DNA of 64,000 bases from Idiomarina sp. PL1-037. Its GTDB lineage: Bacteria; Pseudomonadota; Gammaproteobacteria; Enterobacterales; Alteromonadaceae. A program made the translations under genes and the position numbers. The notes under the pieces were generated by a model. It was not told the DNA's origin, ran no database searches, and saw nothing but the letters and a program-made list of their open reading frames with translations. The DNA lies in assembly GCF_034422975.1 (NCBI RefSeq), contig NZ_CP139873.1, forward strand, positions 1,550,001-1,614,000, in the 5' to 3' direction. Positions 19,157-28,188 of the stretch are shown one piece after another (within the stretch, counting starts at the first letter, position 1; each line of letters starts with the position of its first letter).

Positions 19157-21487
19157 TTAGGCTTTTTTATTTCCTACACCAAATAATCTTGCCAGTGCCG
19201 GGATTAGAATCAGCGCACCCAGCATATTCCATAGGAACATAAAGGTCAGCAATATCCCCATGTCCGCCTGAAATTTAATGGGTGAGAATATCCAGGTGGC
19301 GACACCTATGGCCAGCGTTAAGCCAGTAAAGCCAACGGCCTTGCCAGTGTTATCCAGCGAGTACTTGTAGGTTTCATGCAACGACATGCCCTGCTGCAAG
19401 CCCTCTTTCACTTTACTGTAAATATAAATGCCGTAGTCGACGCCGATACCAACCCCTAAGGCAATAACCGGCAAGGTAGCCACTTTAATGCCTATGCCTA
19501 ACACCGCCATTAGTCCTTGACTCATAACAGTAGTAAAGGCCAGCGGCAGTACGATACAGGCCACCGTACGAACGCTACGGAAGGTAATAAAGCACAGCAC
19601 GATAACAACACCATAAACCCACAGCAGCATCTTAGTCTGCGCCGCCTCTATAACCGAGTTAGTCGCAGCTTCAATACCCGAGTTGCCCGCTGCCATCAAC
19701 AGCTCCAACCCTTCCTGCTGATAGTTCTGGTTAAACTCGTTAACCGAGCCAACGACATTCTTTAAGGTTTTAGCTTTATGGTCATCAAGGTAAATAATGA
19801 CTGGCGCCATTGAACAATCGTTGTTGATCAAACCGTCCGGAATACGGCTTAAAGAGGCGTTAGTAACGTATTTATTGCGGTTTAAACTAAACCACTTAAG
19901 GTTACCCTCATTTATGCCAAACATGCCCATTTTAGAAACGTAGACGACAGACTTAACGTCCTGAACACCGCCGGTATTTTCCATATGCCAGCTAAAACGC
20001 TCCATAATCTCTAGATTATCGTAGGCAATACACTGTTCAGGCGCAGATGCCGCCATCACCACAAAAATATCGGTACTGGAGCTGTAGTTTTCTACAATAA
20101 AGGCATTGTCCTGATTATAGCGACTGTCAGGACGAAGCTCCGGCGCGCCTTTATCGAGGTCACCAATTGCCATATTCTGACTATTGACTAAGCCCCAGGC
20201 CAGCATAATTAGAGCAACAACGAGGGCTGAATACGCCCATTTTGGCTGAGTAAATTTAGCAAAGAAATCAAACAGTGGATGACGCTCGTCCTTTATTTTT
20301 TTCTGGTAAGCAACACCGTTGTCCGAGGTTCCCAGGTAGGACATCAAAATAGGCAGTAAAGCCAGGTTAGTCAGCACCACCACAGCAACACCAATACTGG
20401 CCGCTATTGCCAACTCTTTGATGACCTCAATATCAATAACCATCAAGGTCGTAAAGCCAATGGCGTCACTTGCCAGAGCGGTTAACCCCGCAATATACAG
20501 ACCGCGGAACGCAGTGCGAGCAGCAGCAACTTTATCAAGCCCGGCAACCCGGTTGGTACCAATTGCATTTATAATCTGTACGCCATGCGAAACCCCTATG
20601 GCAAACACCAGGAATGGCACGAGCATTGAGTACGGGTTAATACCGCTGCCTATCAACTCAATAATGCCAAGCTGCCAGATAACCGCAATAATTGAGCAGC
20701 TAAGGACCATAAAGGTACTGCGCCAACAGCGGCTATAGAGGTAAAGCATGACAAGCGTGATAGCGATAGCCAGCAGGAAGAACAAACCAACCTGCTCAGC
20801 ACCTTCAATAAGGTCGCCTATCAGTTTCGCAAAACCGGTGATGTGAATTTCAATATCTTCGCTTTGGTATTTATCGCGAACCAGGGTTTCCAGCTTTTCA
20901 GAAAATTCCTGATAATCGAGCTTTTCGCCAGTTTCAGGGTTAACTTCATCCAGCGGAATATAGACGATGGTAGATTCAAAGTTATTTGCAACCAGGTTAC
21001 CTACTTCACCTGAGCGCAGAACGTTAGTTCTTAGTTCATCTAAGGATTCTTCACTGCCGTCATAACCATCGGGAATCACCGGGCCGCCGACAAAACCTTC
21101 TTCGGTAACTTCCATCCAGCGAACATTGGGAGTCCATAAGCTGCGAAGCCCGGAGCGGTTAACGCCCGGAATGAAGAAAATTTCATCGGTTATTTTTTGC
21201 AATTCCTGTTGAAAATCGGCTTCAAAAATATCGCCGTCTTTATTTTCAACAGCCACTCGGACAACGTTCCCCAAACTGGCTAAGTCGTCCTGGTAATCAA
21301 AATAATTTTGAATAAACGGATGGTTAGTCGGGATCATTTTGCTCAGGCTGGCGTCAGGGCGAACCTGCGACGCATGATACCCCAGGAACAAGGTCAGTAA
21401 TAAAAAGACAATTAGCCAAGGAGCCCGTACCGTGAACAATAACTTCTCCAGCAGTCCTGCTGATTTATTCGCACTCGGATTATCCAT
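19157..21487 (-). CDS. RND/MMPL-family exporter
   Basis: The 776-residue protein has the two-repeat layout of MMPL-type RND permeases. One transmembrane segment near residues 20-40 is followed by a periplasmic loop, a five-helix bundle around 225-370, a second single helix near 415, a second periplasmic loop, and a final bundle after 630. The motif GVGIGVDYGIYI marks the family. Such proteins move lipids or hydrophobic compounds. Its start codon directly abuts the stop of the YCF48-like gene, so the two form an operon, divergent from the DUF1329 gene. Confidence 0.88.
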   Translation of the reverse strand: MDNPSANKSAGLLEKLLFTVRAPWLIVFLLLTLFLGYHASQVRPDASLSKMIPTNHPFIQNYFDYQDDLASLGNVVRVAVENKDGDIFEADFQQELQKITDEIFFIPGVNRSGLRSLWTPNVRWMEVTEEGFVGGPVIPDGYDGSEESLDELRTNVLRSGEVGNLVANNFESTIVYIPLDEVNPETGEKLDYQEFSEKLETLVRDKYQSEDIEIHITGFAKLIGDLIEGAEQVGLFFLLAIAITLVMLYLYSRCWRSTFMVLSCSIIAVIWQLGIIELIGSGINPYSMLVPFLVFAIGVSHGVQIINAIGTNRVAGLDKVAAARTAFRGLYIAGLTALASDAIGFTTLMVIDIEVIKELAIAASIGVAVVVLTNLALLPILMSYLGTSDNGVAYQKKIKDERHPLFDFFAKFTQPKWAYSALVVALIMLAWGLVNSQNMAIGDLDKGAPELRPDSRYNQDNAFIVENYSSSTDIFVVMAASAPEQCIAYDNLEIMERFSWHMENTGGVQDVKSVVYVSKMGMFGINEGNLKWFSLNRNKYVTNASLSRIPDGLINNDCSMAPVIIYLDDHKAKTLKNVVGSVNEFNQNYQQEGLELLMAAGNSGIEAATNSVIEAAQTKMLLWVYGVVIVLCFITFRSVRTVACIVLPLAFTTVMSQGLMAVLGIGIKVATLPVIALGVGIGVDYGIYIYSKVKEGLQQGMSLHETYKYSLDNTGKAVGFTGLTLAIGVATWIFSPIKFQADMGILLTFMFLWNMLGALILIPALARLFGVGNKKA

Positions 21488-22666
21488 TTACTGCGCTCCT
21501 TGTTGCGTTGCTGTTGCCAGGGCTTCTTTTTCAGTGATCTTGGCCGGCCAGTGCAACAGACCACTGCGGCCCGTCATAATCCACTCACCGTCGGCTACTT
21601 CAATAATATCGGTCAGAACCGAACTGCTCGGATGTGTCCTGTTCTTTACTTCTAGCTGGCCATTAATCTCAAGAATGGTTCCGGAATGCCCGACAATGAG
21701 CTGAGTACCCTTGTTAGTGTTGGTTCCGGCCGACAAATTAACTCTGGTGCCTGTATCAACGGTTGTAAAGCTTTGACCTTTATCGTCTGATACAAAGGCG
21801 TTTCCACGCAGGCCATAAACCCATACACGGCTCTCAGCATCGAGGTGCCCGCCAAACAGCGACCCACGATAAGGCGAGTCCAGGGTTTCCCAACTCTCAC
21901 CACCATCGTGACTCGCAAAGGCTAACCCGGCTTCCCCAAAAATATATAAGTCATCACCCTGGCCAAAAATAGTATTCAAATGATAACCGCCCGGGTTTTC
22001 CAAACGACCCGAGATAACCTGCCAGCTTTCGCCGCCATCTTCGGTTTTAAGGAAGGTACCATAAGCGCCTATCGCCATCACGGTCTGACTGTCTTTCGCG
22101 TAAAGGTCTAAAAAAGGCTTGCTGGGGCCTTCTTCTCTGGCTGCCTCTATATTACTGATCTGGAACTGAGCCTCTTCAAGCTGCCATTCAAGCTCACCGA
22201 TAACATCTTCATCGTTCGTTGATTCTAGTTGTTCTTTCAGTTTTTCAATACGCTGTTCAAAATAACGTTTTTCTAACGTCATTAGTTCAAAGCCATCTAA
22301 CTGCCGCTTCCAGGTTTTACCACCATCTTCGGTTTTAATAATGACACCATGATGCCCAGTCGCCCATCCGTTTTGCTCGTCAGCAAAAGCGACGCTCGTT
22401 AAAAGTACACTGGTATCTACTTTAGCCTGTTCCCAGTTATCGCTCTCTTTCCAGATAATATTTCCATGCGCACCGACGGCTATAATTCGCGTTCCAACGG
22501 TCGTCACTTCAATAAGCACTTCGCTTTTAATTCTGTCTGATGACAATGCTGGTGCACTGATCACGTCGTAATCAGTAATTGTTGTTGTGTCGCCATCCTG
22601 TGCAAGCACTGTGGTGCTAAAAAAAGCCCCCAACAACACCCCTAATGGGGTTAAAGACAAGCGCAT
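21488..22666 (-). CDS. Exported YCF48/BNR-repeat beta-propeller protein
   Basis: The 392-residue protein begins with a signal peptide (MRLSLTPLGVLLGAFFSTTVLA). It carries repeated propeller blades with the pattern GWATGHHGVIIKTEDGGKTW / GTFLKTEDGGESWQ, typical of YCF48-like/BNR repeats. A coiled-coil insertion lies near residues 130-175 (LEKRYFEQRIEKLKEQLE). In photosynthetic organisms YCF48 is a photosystem II assembly factor. In heterotrophs such proteins often lie beside RND exporters with unknown function, as here. It is probably a periplasmic partner of the exporter. Confidence 0.85.
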   Translation of the reverse strand: MRLSLTPLGVLLGAFFSTTVLAQDGDTTTITDYDVISAPALSSDRIKSEVLIEVTTVGTRIIAVGAHGNIIWKESDNWEQAKVDTSVLLTSVAFADEQNGWATGHHGVIIKTEDGGKTWKRQLDGFELMTLEKRYFEQRIEKLKEQLESTNDEDVIGELEWQLEEAQFQISNIEAAREEGPSKPFLDLYAKDSQTVMAIGAYGTFLKTEDGGESWQVISGRLENPGGYHLNTIFGQGDDLYIFGEAGLAFASHDGGESWETLDSPYRGSLFGGHLDAESRVWVYGLRGNAFVSDDKGQSFTTVDTGTRVNLSAGTNTNKGTQLIVGHSGTILEINGQLEVKNRTHPSSSVLTDIIEVADGEWIMTGRSGLLHWPAKITEKEALATATQQGAQ

Positions 22667-22727
22667 GGAACCTCCAAGGTACTAAAAATGTCATAGGATT
22701 GTATAAGCTCAAGATTATTTGAAAACC

Positions 22728-22762
22728 TTTTTTCGTTAAATTCGTGCTTTTTTTCGTTAAAG
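22728..22762. promoter_or_regulatory. Two phased TTTTTCGTTAAA direct repeats in the divergent promoter
   Basis: TTTTTTCGTTAAA (ending at 22741) and TTTTTTTCGTTAAA (ending at 22762) recur with a period of 21 bases, two helical turns. They lie between the divergent exporter operon and the DUF1329 gene. A short dyad AGAGG-N5-CCTCT follows at 22773-22787. The layout fits binding sites for one regulator controlling both directions, but no regulator gene lies nearby. Confidence 0.4.
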
Positions 22763-22828
22763 TATTGCTTGAGAGGTCAGTCCTCTGGCAAAGTGATGTT
22801 GGAAAGTAGAACAACAAGGAAAATTATA

Positions 22829-24178
22829 ATGAATAAACTGATGCTAAAAGCTGGCGTTTTTGCCATGTCGGTGATTTCCGCGAGCGTTGCGGCTAAGGTA
22901 TCACCAGAAGAAGCCGCAAGGCTTGGTCAGGATCTAACCCCGATTGGTGCTGAAAAAGCGGCAAATGCCGACGGCTCTATCCCGGCCTGGGACGGTGGTT
23001 ACTCTGATCATTCGGTAGAAGTTGTTCGCGGTAATGACCCATTTGCCGATGATAAGCCGTTATTTACGATTACTCATGACAACCTGGATGAGCACAAAGA
23101 ACATCTAAGCGAAGGCCAAATCGCTATGTTCAATGAATACTCAGATTATAAAATGATTGTCTATCCAACCCACCGTTCGGCAACTTATCCGGACGAGCTT
23201 TGGCCTAAAATAAAATCTAACGCAGAAAATGCAGAAATGGTTGCCGGTGGTAACGGCGTCGAAAACTTCGATACTACCATTCCATTCCCTATCCCCGAAA
23301 ATGGGTTAGAGGCGGTGTGGAACCATATTACCCGTTACCGTGGCGGCGCTGTAACTCGTAACGTAGCCCAGTTCCCGGTTCTGGCTAACGGAGACTACAA
23401 CACAGTAGAACTTAAGGAGACCTTGGTATTCCCTGAGTACTTAGAAACCGGTCGCCAGGAAGCCGACGACAACGTTCTGTTTTATTTTATGCAGGAAGTT
23501 GAAGCGCCTTCTCGCTTAACTGGTACTGTTTTGCTGGTTCATGAAACCATTAACCAAGTAAAAGAAGGCCGTCGCGCCTGGATTTATAATGCCGGCCAGC
23601 GTCGTGTACGTCGTGCACCGAACGTTGCTTATGACGGACCAGGCACTGCGGCAGATGGCTTACGTACTTCTGACAACCTGGATATGTACAACGGTGCACC
23701 AGATAAGTACAACTGGGAATTAAAAGGTAAGAAAGAAGTTTATATTCCTTACAACAACTTCAAGATCATGGATCCTGAGCTTAACTATGAAGACATTATA
23801 AAAGCAGGTCATATGAACCAGGACTTGATCCGCTATGAAAAACACCGTGTGTGGGTTGTCGAAGGCACTTTGAAAGACGGGGAACGCCATATCTATTCTA
23901 AGCGTACAATGTACCTTGATGAAGATACCTGGACAGCGTCACTGGTTGATCACTACGACGGACGTGGCGAACTATGGCGTGTTGGTGAAGCTCTGAATAC
24001 TCAGTTCTATAACCAGGACGTTCCGTGGATGGCTGCAGAAGCGTTATATGACCTGAATTCGGGTCGTTACATATCTCTTGGGTTAGGGAATGAAGAAGAC
24101 CCTTACATGGAATGGGATATTTCACCAAGCCGTGAAGACTTCAGTACTAACGCATTACGCCGTAAAGGCTTCAGATAA
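22829..24178 (+). CDS. Exported DUF1329 protein
   Basis: The start at 22829 is preferred to 22769 because AAGGA lies ten bases upstream and the protein then begins with a signal peptide (MNKLMLKAGVFAMSVISASVAA). The 449-residue product shows the DUF1329 hallmarks: LGQDLTPIGAEKAANADGSIPAWDGG near the N-terminus, then WNYNAGQRRVRRAP-like and HRVWVVEGTLKDGERH segments. DUF1329 proteins are predicted periplasmic LolB-like lipid carriers. They are usually encoded with a DUF1302 outer-membrane protein and an RND exporter. The exporter is divergent here; no DUF1302 gene is present in the window. Confidence 0.9.
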   Translation: MNKLMLKAGVFAMSVISASVAAKVSPEEAARLGQDLTPIGAEKAANADGSIPAWDGGYSDHSVEVVRGNDPFADDKPLFTITHDNLDEHKEHLSEGQIAMFNEYSDYKMIVYPTHRSATYPDELWPKIKSNAENAEMVAGGNGVENFDTTIPFPIPENGLEAVWNHITRYRGGAVTRNVAQFPVLANGDYNTVELKETLVFPEYLETGRQEADDNVLFYFMQEVEAPSRLTGTVLLVHETINQVKEGRRAWIYNAGQRRVRRAPNVAYDGPGTAADGLRTSDNLDMYNGAPDKYNWELKGKKEVYIPYNNFKIMDPELNYEDIIKAGHMNQDLIRYEKHRVWVVEGTLKDGERHIYSKRTMYLDEDTWTASLVDHYDGRGELWRVGEALNTQFYNQDVPWMAAEALYDLNSGRYISLGLGNEEDPYMEWDISPSREDFSTNALRRKGFR

Positions 24179-24197
24179 GCCAATACCGCTTAAACGT

Positions 24198-24228
24198 AAA
24201 AAGGAGACTCATTTGAGTCTCCTTTTTT
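24198..24228 (+). terminator. Rho-independent terminator after the DUF1329 gene
   Basis: AAGGAGACTC and GAGTCTCCTT pair across an ATTT loop (24201-24224), flanked by an A run before and TTTT after. It lies 20 bases past the stop codon. Confidence 0.92.
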
Positions 24229-24314
24229 AATGTCCGTAGCCTGGTGAGTTCTACGTAGCTTGACGTTATTACATTAAGAAGGCAGCAGCATCGCGGTTGT
24301 TACGGGTCATCTCA

Positions 24315-24334
24315 CCTGATGCAATAGCATCAGG
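24315..24334 (-). terminator. Hairpin directly after the hydroxyacid dehydrogenase stop
   Basis: CCTGATGC and GCATCAGG pair across four bases immediately downstream of the minus-strand stop codon. No T run follows on the minus strand, so termination is uncertain. Confidence 0.35.
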
Positions 24335-25204
24335 CTACTTTTCCAGACGAGCCAGAAGACTCGATGTATCCCAGCGACTGCCACCCATTTTCTGAACGTC
24401 AGCATAGAATTGGTCAACTAATGCAGTCGCCGGCAGCGACAAGCCCTGACGGTCGGCCTCAGCCAAGGCTATTTTTAGATCTTTACGCATCCAGTCTACA
24501 GCGAAGCCATGCTCGTAGTGGTTATCCCACATAGTCTTATAACGATTTTCCATCTGCCAGGAGCCTGCAGCACCCTGACTAATCGCCGCAATAAGCTTAT
24601 CAGGATCTAAGCCGACTTTACGTGCCAGTTGAAGCCCTTCAGACAAGCCTTGCAAAACGCCGGCAATACAAATCTGATTGACCATTTTCGCTAATTGTCC
24701 ACTACCGGCAGGTCCCATCAGTTGACGAGTTTTGGCATAGCATTGGAAAAGCTCGTCCGCAGCTTCAAAAGTATGTTGTTCACCACCCACCATCGCCGTT
24801 AGAACACCGTTTTCCGCTCCGGCCTGGCCGCCTGAAACCGGCGCATCTAAAAAACTGCCCTGCTTTTCATTTACAGCTTGTTCAAGCTCTCGTGCCAATT
24901 CAGCGGAAGCTGTAGTATGGTCAATAACAACAGCTCCGGATTTTAAATTCGCCAGAATACCCTCATCGCCGTAAAATACGTTACGTACATCGTCATCGTT
25001 ACCAACACAAACCATAACAAAGTCAGCTTCCTTAACAGCTTCAGCCGGGGTTGGCTGGCAGCGTCCGGAATATTCCTTTGCCCATTTTTCGGCTTTAGCC
25101 TGAGTGCGGTTATAAACCGTTACCTTATGATCCGCTTTTTGTAAGTGACCGGCCATTGGGTAACCCATAACGCCTAATCCAATAAATGCACATTGCTTTG
25201 ACAT
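24335..25204 (-). CDS. NAD(P)-dependent beta-hydroxyacid dehydrogenase
   Basis: The start at 25204 is chosen because GGAG lies eight bases ahead of it; an ATG six bases upstream is too close to that site. The 289-residue enzyme has the Rossmann motif GLGVMG at residues 9-14, the substrate motif DAPVSGG at 120-126 and the catalytic lysine K173 in GQLAKMVNQ. The family includes 3-hydroxyisobutyrate dehydrogenase, tartronate semialdehyde reductase and succinic semialdehyde reductase; the substrate cannot be told. It lies 15 bases after cmoM on the same strand. Confidence 0.9.
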   Translation of the reverse strand: MSKQCAFIGLGVMGYPMAGHLQKADHKVTVYNRTQAKAEKWAKEYSGRCQPTPAEAVKEADFVMVCVGNDDDVRNVFYGDEGILANLKSGAVVIDHTTASAELARELEQAVNEKQGSFLDAPVSGGQAGAENGVLTAMVGGEQHTFEAADELFQCYAKTRQLMGPAGSGQLAKMVNQICIAGVLQGLSEGLQLARKVGLDPDKLIAAISQGAAGSWQMENRYKTMWDNHYEHGFAVDWMRKDLKIALAEADRQGLSLPATALVDQFYADVQKMGGSRWDTSSLLARLEK

Positions 25205-25219
25205 CGTCATTTCTCCAAA

Positions 25220-25996
25220 CTAATTCGGTTTTTCAATAAGCCAGTGTTGATAACGTCCCAGCTCACGATAAGGGGACATTTGATTGTATTTCATCTCAAG
25301 TGCCAGTAATTCATCGAACCGTTGCTGATGAGTCAGGTCACGTAAGTAGTCATGAAAACAGCGAACACCGGTCTTTTGCTGAACGTTTAACCCTTCTTGA
25401 TCTAGCCAGTCGTCAACTTGTTCCGGTACAGCTGGGTTCTGAGGATTCAAACGAACGGTCTTTTTCACCTTCAGCCCGCGCTCAATATAATCAAAGTTGC
25501 CGTAAATGGCATTGGCAAAAAGCTTAGCATGATAGTTATAAAACATAAGCGACAACTTTCCGCCAGGCTTTAATAGTGAAGCCAATTGATGAATGGCAAG
25601 CTCGGTGTCCGGCAGCCATTCCAGCAAGGCGTGGCAAAGAATAATATCGTACTGATTTAGCGGCTGCTGATTAGCAAGCTCTGTTAAACTTGCCGAAACG
25701 TACTTGCACTTATGTCCGAGGCCTGCCGCTTTGTGACGGCGCTCAGCTTCTTCAACCATTTCGGTTGAAAGATCAGAATGCACCACCGCGAAGTCATTTT
25801 CCTGAAACCACTGGTTTACCTGACCAAGCCCGGCTCCTACATCAAGCACTAAACATGGCTCAGTGGCTAACAGCGGCGCTAAATCACGCTTGAGCACCTC
25901 AACCCTGAGTTGCCCTTTAGTGGTGTCATAAATAGATTTGGAGAATTTTTGGCTAATACCGCTGAAGTCGCCGCGTTCCTGTTTTTTTCTATTCAT
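25220..25996 (-). CDS. cmoM: tRNA 5-carboxymethoxyuridine methyltransferase CmoM
   Basis: The 258-residue class I methyltransferase has motif I LDVGAGLGQ at residues 51-59. It shares CmoM (SmtA) signatures: FSKSIYDTTKGQLR at 18-31, HALLEWLPD, LSLMFYNYHAKLFANAIYGNFDYI and TGVRCFHDYLRD. CmoM methylates cmo5U34 to mcmo5U34 in tRNAs, supporting decoding of family-box codons. It is followed by the hydroxyacid dehydrogenase gene and preceded by the Nif3-family gene on the same strand. Confidence 0.92.
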   Translation of the reverse strand: MNRKKQERGDFSGISQKFSKSIYDTTKGQLRVEVLKRDLAPLLATEPCLVLDVGAGLGQVNQWFQENDFAVVHSDLSTEMVEEAERRHKAAGLGHKCKYVSASLTELANQQPLNQYDIILCHALLEWLPDTELAIHQLASLLKPGGKLSLMFYNYHAKLFANAIYGNFDYIERGLKVKKTVRLNPQNPAVPEQVDDWLDQEGLNVQQKTGVRCFHDYLRDLTHQQRFDELLALEMKYNQMSPYRELGRYQHWLIEKPN

Positions 25997-26011
25997 AAAG
26001 GCTTCTTTTCA

Positions 26012-26773
26012 TCAGGCCGGACTATCAATATCAATAAACTTAACATCCAGCTCAAACTGGCGTGCTAAGTGTTCGCCCAGCGCTTTTGCGCCGTAACGCT
26101 CGGTGGCATGATGCCCGGCCGCAAAAAATGCAATACCTTGCTCCCTCGCACTGTGTATCGTCGGCTCCGAGACTTCACCGGTAATAAAGGCGTCGACTCC
26201 AAGCTGGGCCGCCCGGTCAATAAAGCCTTGCCCGCCACCGGTGCACCAGGCAACTGTTTTAATTTTATTTAAACTGTCGACTCGACACACCAACGGTCGC
26301 TCTAAGCGCTGTTCCAGTTCATTGGCTAATTCGTCGGAGGAAACGGCTTTAGCTAACTGACCGGTTACCAGCGGACATGCCGGATCAGAAGGATCCACCG
26401 GCCCATCGAATTGCCAATCCATCAGTTTGGCCAACTGCGCATTATTTCCCAGTTCAGGGTGGACATCCAGCGGTAAGTGATAGGCAAATAAATTGATATC
26501 ATGCTTCAACAGCTGCTGTAGTCGACGCTTTTTCATACCAACAACTTCCGCCGGCTCGCCCTTCCAGAAATAGCCATGATGAACCAGAATCGCATCAACG
26601 TTCTCGTCAACTGCCCTGTCAACCAGGGCCTGACATGCGGTTACTCCGCTGACTACTTTGCGGATTTCAGATTTCCCCTCTACTTGCAGTCCATTAGGAC
26701 AATAGTCTTTAATCTGCTCACTGTTTAATAGTTTATTAAGATAATTTTGTAATTCATTTCTATTTATCGGCAT
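26012..26773 (-). CDS. Nif3-family dinuclear metal protein (YbgI-like)
   Basis: The start at 26773 gives a product aligned with E. coli YbgI from its first residues (MPINRNELQNYLNKLL); the in-frame extension to 26914 looks non-coding. The 253-residue protein has metal-binding residues in LVHHGYFWKGE (H65, H66), HLPLDVHPELGNN (D103) and the C-terminal GHHATERYGAKALGEH. The family forms hexameric toroids with a two-metal site and is often labelled GTP cyclohydrolase I type 2 or radiation-response protein. The true reaction is unsettled. Confidence 0.9.
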   Translation of the reverse strand: MPINRNELQNYLNKLLNSEQIKDYCPNGLQVEGKSEIRKVVSGVTACQALVDRAVDENVDAILVHHGYFWKGEPAEVVGMKKRRLQQLLKHDINLFAYHLPLDVHPELGNNAQLAKLMDWQFDGPVDPSDPACPLVTGQLAKAVSSDELANELEQRLERPLVCRVDSLNKIKTVAWCTGGGQGFIDRAAQLGVDAFITGEVSEPTIHSAREQGIAFFAAGHHATERYGAKALGEHLARQFELDVKFIDIDSPA

Positions 26774-26913
26774 ATCTGAAAACCAAATTGCTTTGATGAA
26801 TGGCTCCAGTTTACCCGAAATTAGACAATAATCCGAAAAAACGGTATAAACGAATAGCGAAGCATTTTTATACAAAACTTTTACAACCAAACCTTGAATA
26901 AAGGAACATTTCA

Positions 26914-27273
26914 ATGAGCAAACTGGATAAAGAAAAGGTACTAGCCGAATATACCGAAGCTTATCAAAAGGCTCACGGTAAAAAGCCGGAAATAGAAAGC
27001 AGCAATGGCTGGTATAGCGTTAATGGTGGTAAGAATGTACGTCTTACTCAGTTAGCAGACGAAGCAAAAGAGTTGACTAATGAGAAGTCATCAGCAGCTG
27101 AAAAGTCAGAGCCTAAGAAAGCCGAGACTAAGAAATCAGCAGCGAAAAAGCCTGCTGCAAAAAAATCCCCGGTGAAAAAATCCAGCTCTGGCGGCTTAAC
27201 CGCAAAAGAACTGTGGAAACAAAAGTTAAATGGTAAAAACAGCGATTGTCGTTTACCTCGAGGCAGTGCGTAA
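26914..27273 (+). CDS. Small protein with lysine/alanine-rich linker, unknown function
   Basis: The 119-residue product starts behind AAAGGA. Residues 1-55 form a charged domain with SSNGWYSVNGGKNVRLTQL. Residues 60-95 are a low-complexity linker of the KPAAKKSPVKK type seen in histone H1-like bacterial proteins. A short tail follows with LTAKELWKQKLNGKNSDCRLPRGSA. I do not recognise the N-terminal domain. The linker suggests nucleic-acid contact, but that is inference. It ends in a strong terminator and is monocistronic. Confidence 0.75.
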   Translation: MSKLDKEKVLAEYTEAYQKAHGKKPEIESSNGWYSVNGGKNVRLTQLADEAKELTNEKSSAAEKSEPKKAETKKSAAKKPAAKKSPVKKSSSGGLTAKELWKQKLNGKNSDCRLPRGSA

Positions 27274-27288
27274 TTCACCGCTATAAGC

Positions 27289-27317
27289 AAAAAAGCGACC
27301 TTAATGGTCGCTTTTTT
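27289..27317. terminator. Bidirectional rho-independent terminator
   Basis: An A run and GCGACC pair with GGTCGC and a T run across TTAAT. It sits between convergent genes ending at 27273 and 27319 and has a U tract in both directions. Confidence 0.93.
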
Positions 27318-27318
27318 G

Positions 27319-27576
27319 TTATAGAACGTCTGGATTTTTACCGGCAACGCGGTCTATTGGAACTCTAATTTTACGGTAACGGTGCACCAGAAAGTCACTG
27401 CGTTTGAAAATGACTTTTTCAGAACCAAAATCAGCCTGAGACACCAGGAAGCGATCATTATCCAGTGTTTTTGCTATAATTCCTAACTTCCCCTGATGCG
27501 GTCCACGCTTAATAAAAACCGTCTGCCCTTGTATGCGGGGGTTGTTATAAGAAAATGTCGGATAATTAATTGCCAC
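27319..27576 (-). CDS. Small protein, weakly KOW-like, unknown function
   Basis: The 85-residue product starts at GTG (27576) with AGGGA upstream; no ATG fits. The segment QTVFIKRGPHQGKLGIIAKTLDNDRFLVS resembles a KOW motif of the NusG/L24 type. The basic C-terminal part (FLVHRYRKIRVPIDRV) could contact RNA. This is a pattern impression, not a family assignment. It stands alone, with a terminator downstream and the lipoprotein gene upstream on the same strand. Confidence 0.65.
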   Translation of the reverse strand: MAINYPTFSYNNPRIQGQTVFIKRGPHQGKLGIIAKTLDNDRFLVSQADFGSEKVIFKRSDFLVHRYRKIRVPIDRVAGKNPDVL

Positions 27577-27659
27577 TGCCGTTTCCCTAAACCTTTTAAG
27601 GCTATATCAATACCAGGATTATACTCCTATTATCGGTCACCGACAGAGATTCTTGATAT

Positions 27660-28187
27660 TTATTTCTTACCAATATAAAGCGTTATCTCCCCAACAGGGA
27701 AGCCCCATTTAGACATGTCGGTACGATTGATCATATTGTTCTCATCAATAAGATACAGCCAGTCATCCAACGTCAATACCAAAGGCTCGCCGTCTACCAC
27801 AACTTCCAGTTGGTACTCCCAGTTAAGAACATTGCCTGCTGTTGTACCTTTAGCAACACCTTCAACATCGTCTGCACGCCCTTCATAACTATTCGGGCCG
27901 GTTTTTGTTATGTGCCAGACTCTTTGCTGCTCACGACCATCGGCATAAGTGAAATGTTCGTCGAGAACGCCTTTATTACCCTCCCAGGTACCTGTCATGG
28001 TTACCTCAAAACGCTGAATCACTTCCCCGCTGTAGTCCTGAACCATACCGTAAGCAACCAGTTCACCGTTAAAGAACTCTTCAAGCTTTAACTTTGGCTC
28101 AGCTGATTTATAAGCATCAATGCCGGTTGAGCACGCCGCAAGTAAACTAAGTAAAACGGTAAAGCCTAAAACCTTTAAAGCCTTCAT
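27660..28187 (-). CDS. DUF3833 lipoprotein
   Basis: The start at 28187 has GGGGAGAAA just upstream and gives a lipoprotein signal with lipobox LLAACS. The 175-residue product matches DUF3833: EEFFNGELVAYGMVQDYSGEVIQRF, RVWHITKTGPNSYEGRADDVEG, AGNVLNWEY and a C-terminal MSKWGFPVGEITLYIGKK. The function is unknown; a lipocalin-like fold is plausible. It is the last gene of the stress operon and follows the chalcone isomerase-like gene without a gap. Confidence 0.88.
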   Translation of the reverse strand: MKALKVLGFTVLLSLLAACSTGIDAYKSAEPKLKLEEFFNGELVAYGMVQDYSGEVIQRFEVTMTGTWEGNKGVLDEHFTYADGREQQRVWHITKTGPNSYEGRADDVEGVAKGTTAGNVLNWEYQLEVVVDGEPLVLTLDDWLYLIDENNMINRTDMSKWGFPVGEITLYIGKK

Positions 28188-28188
28188 T

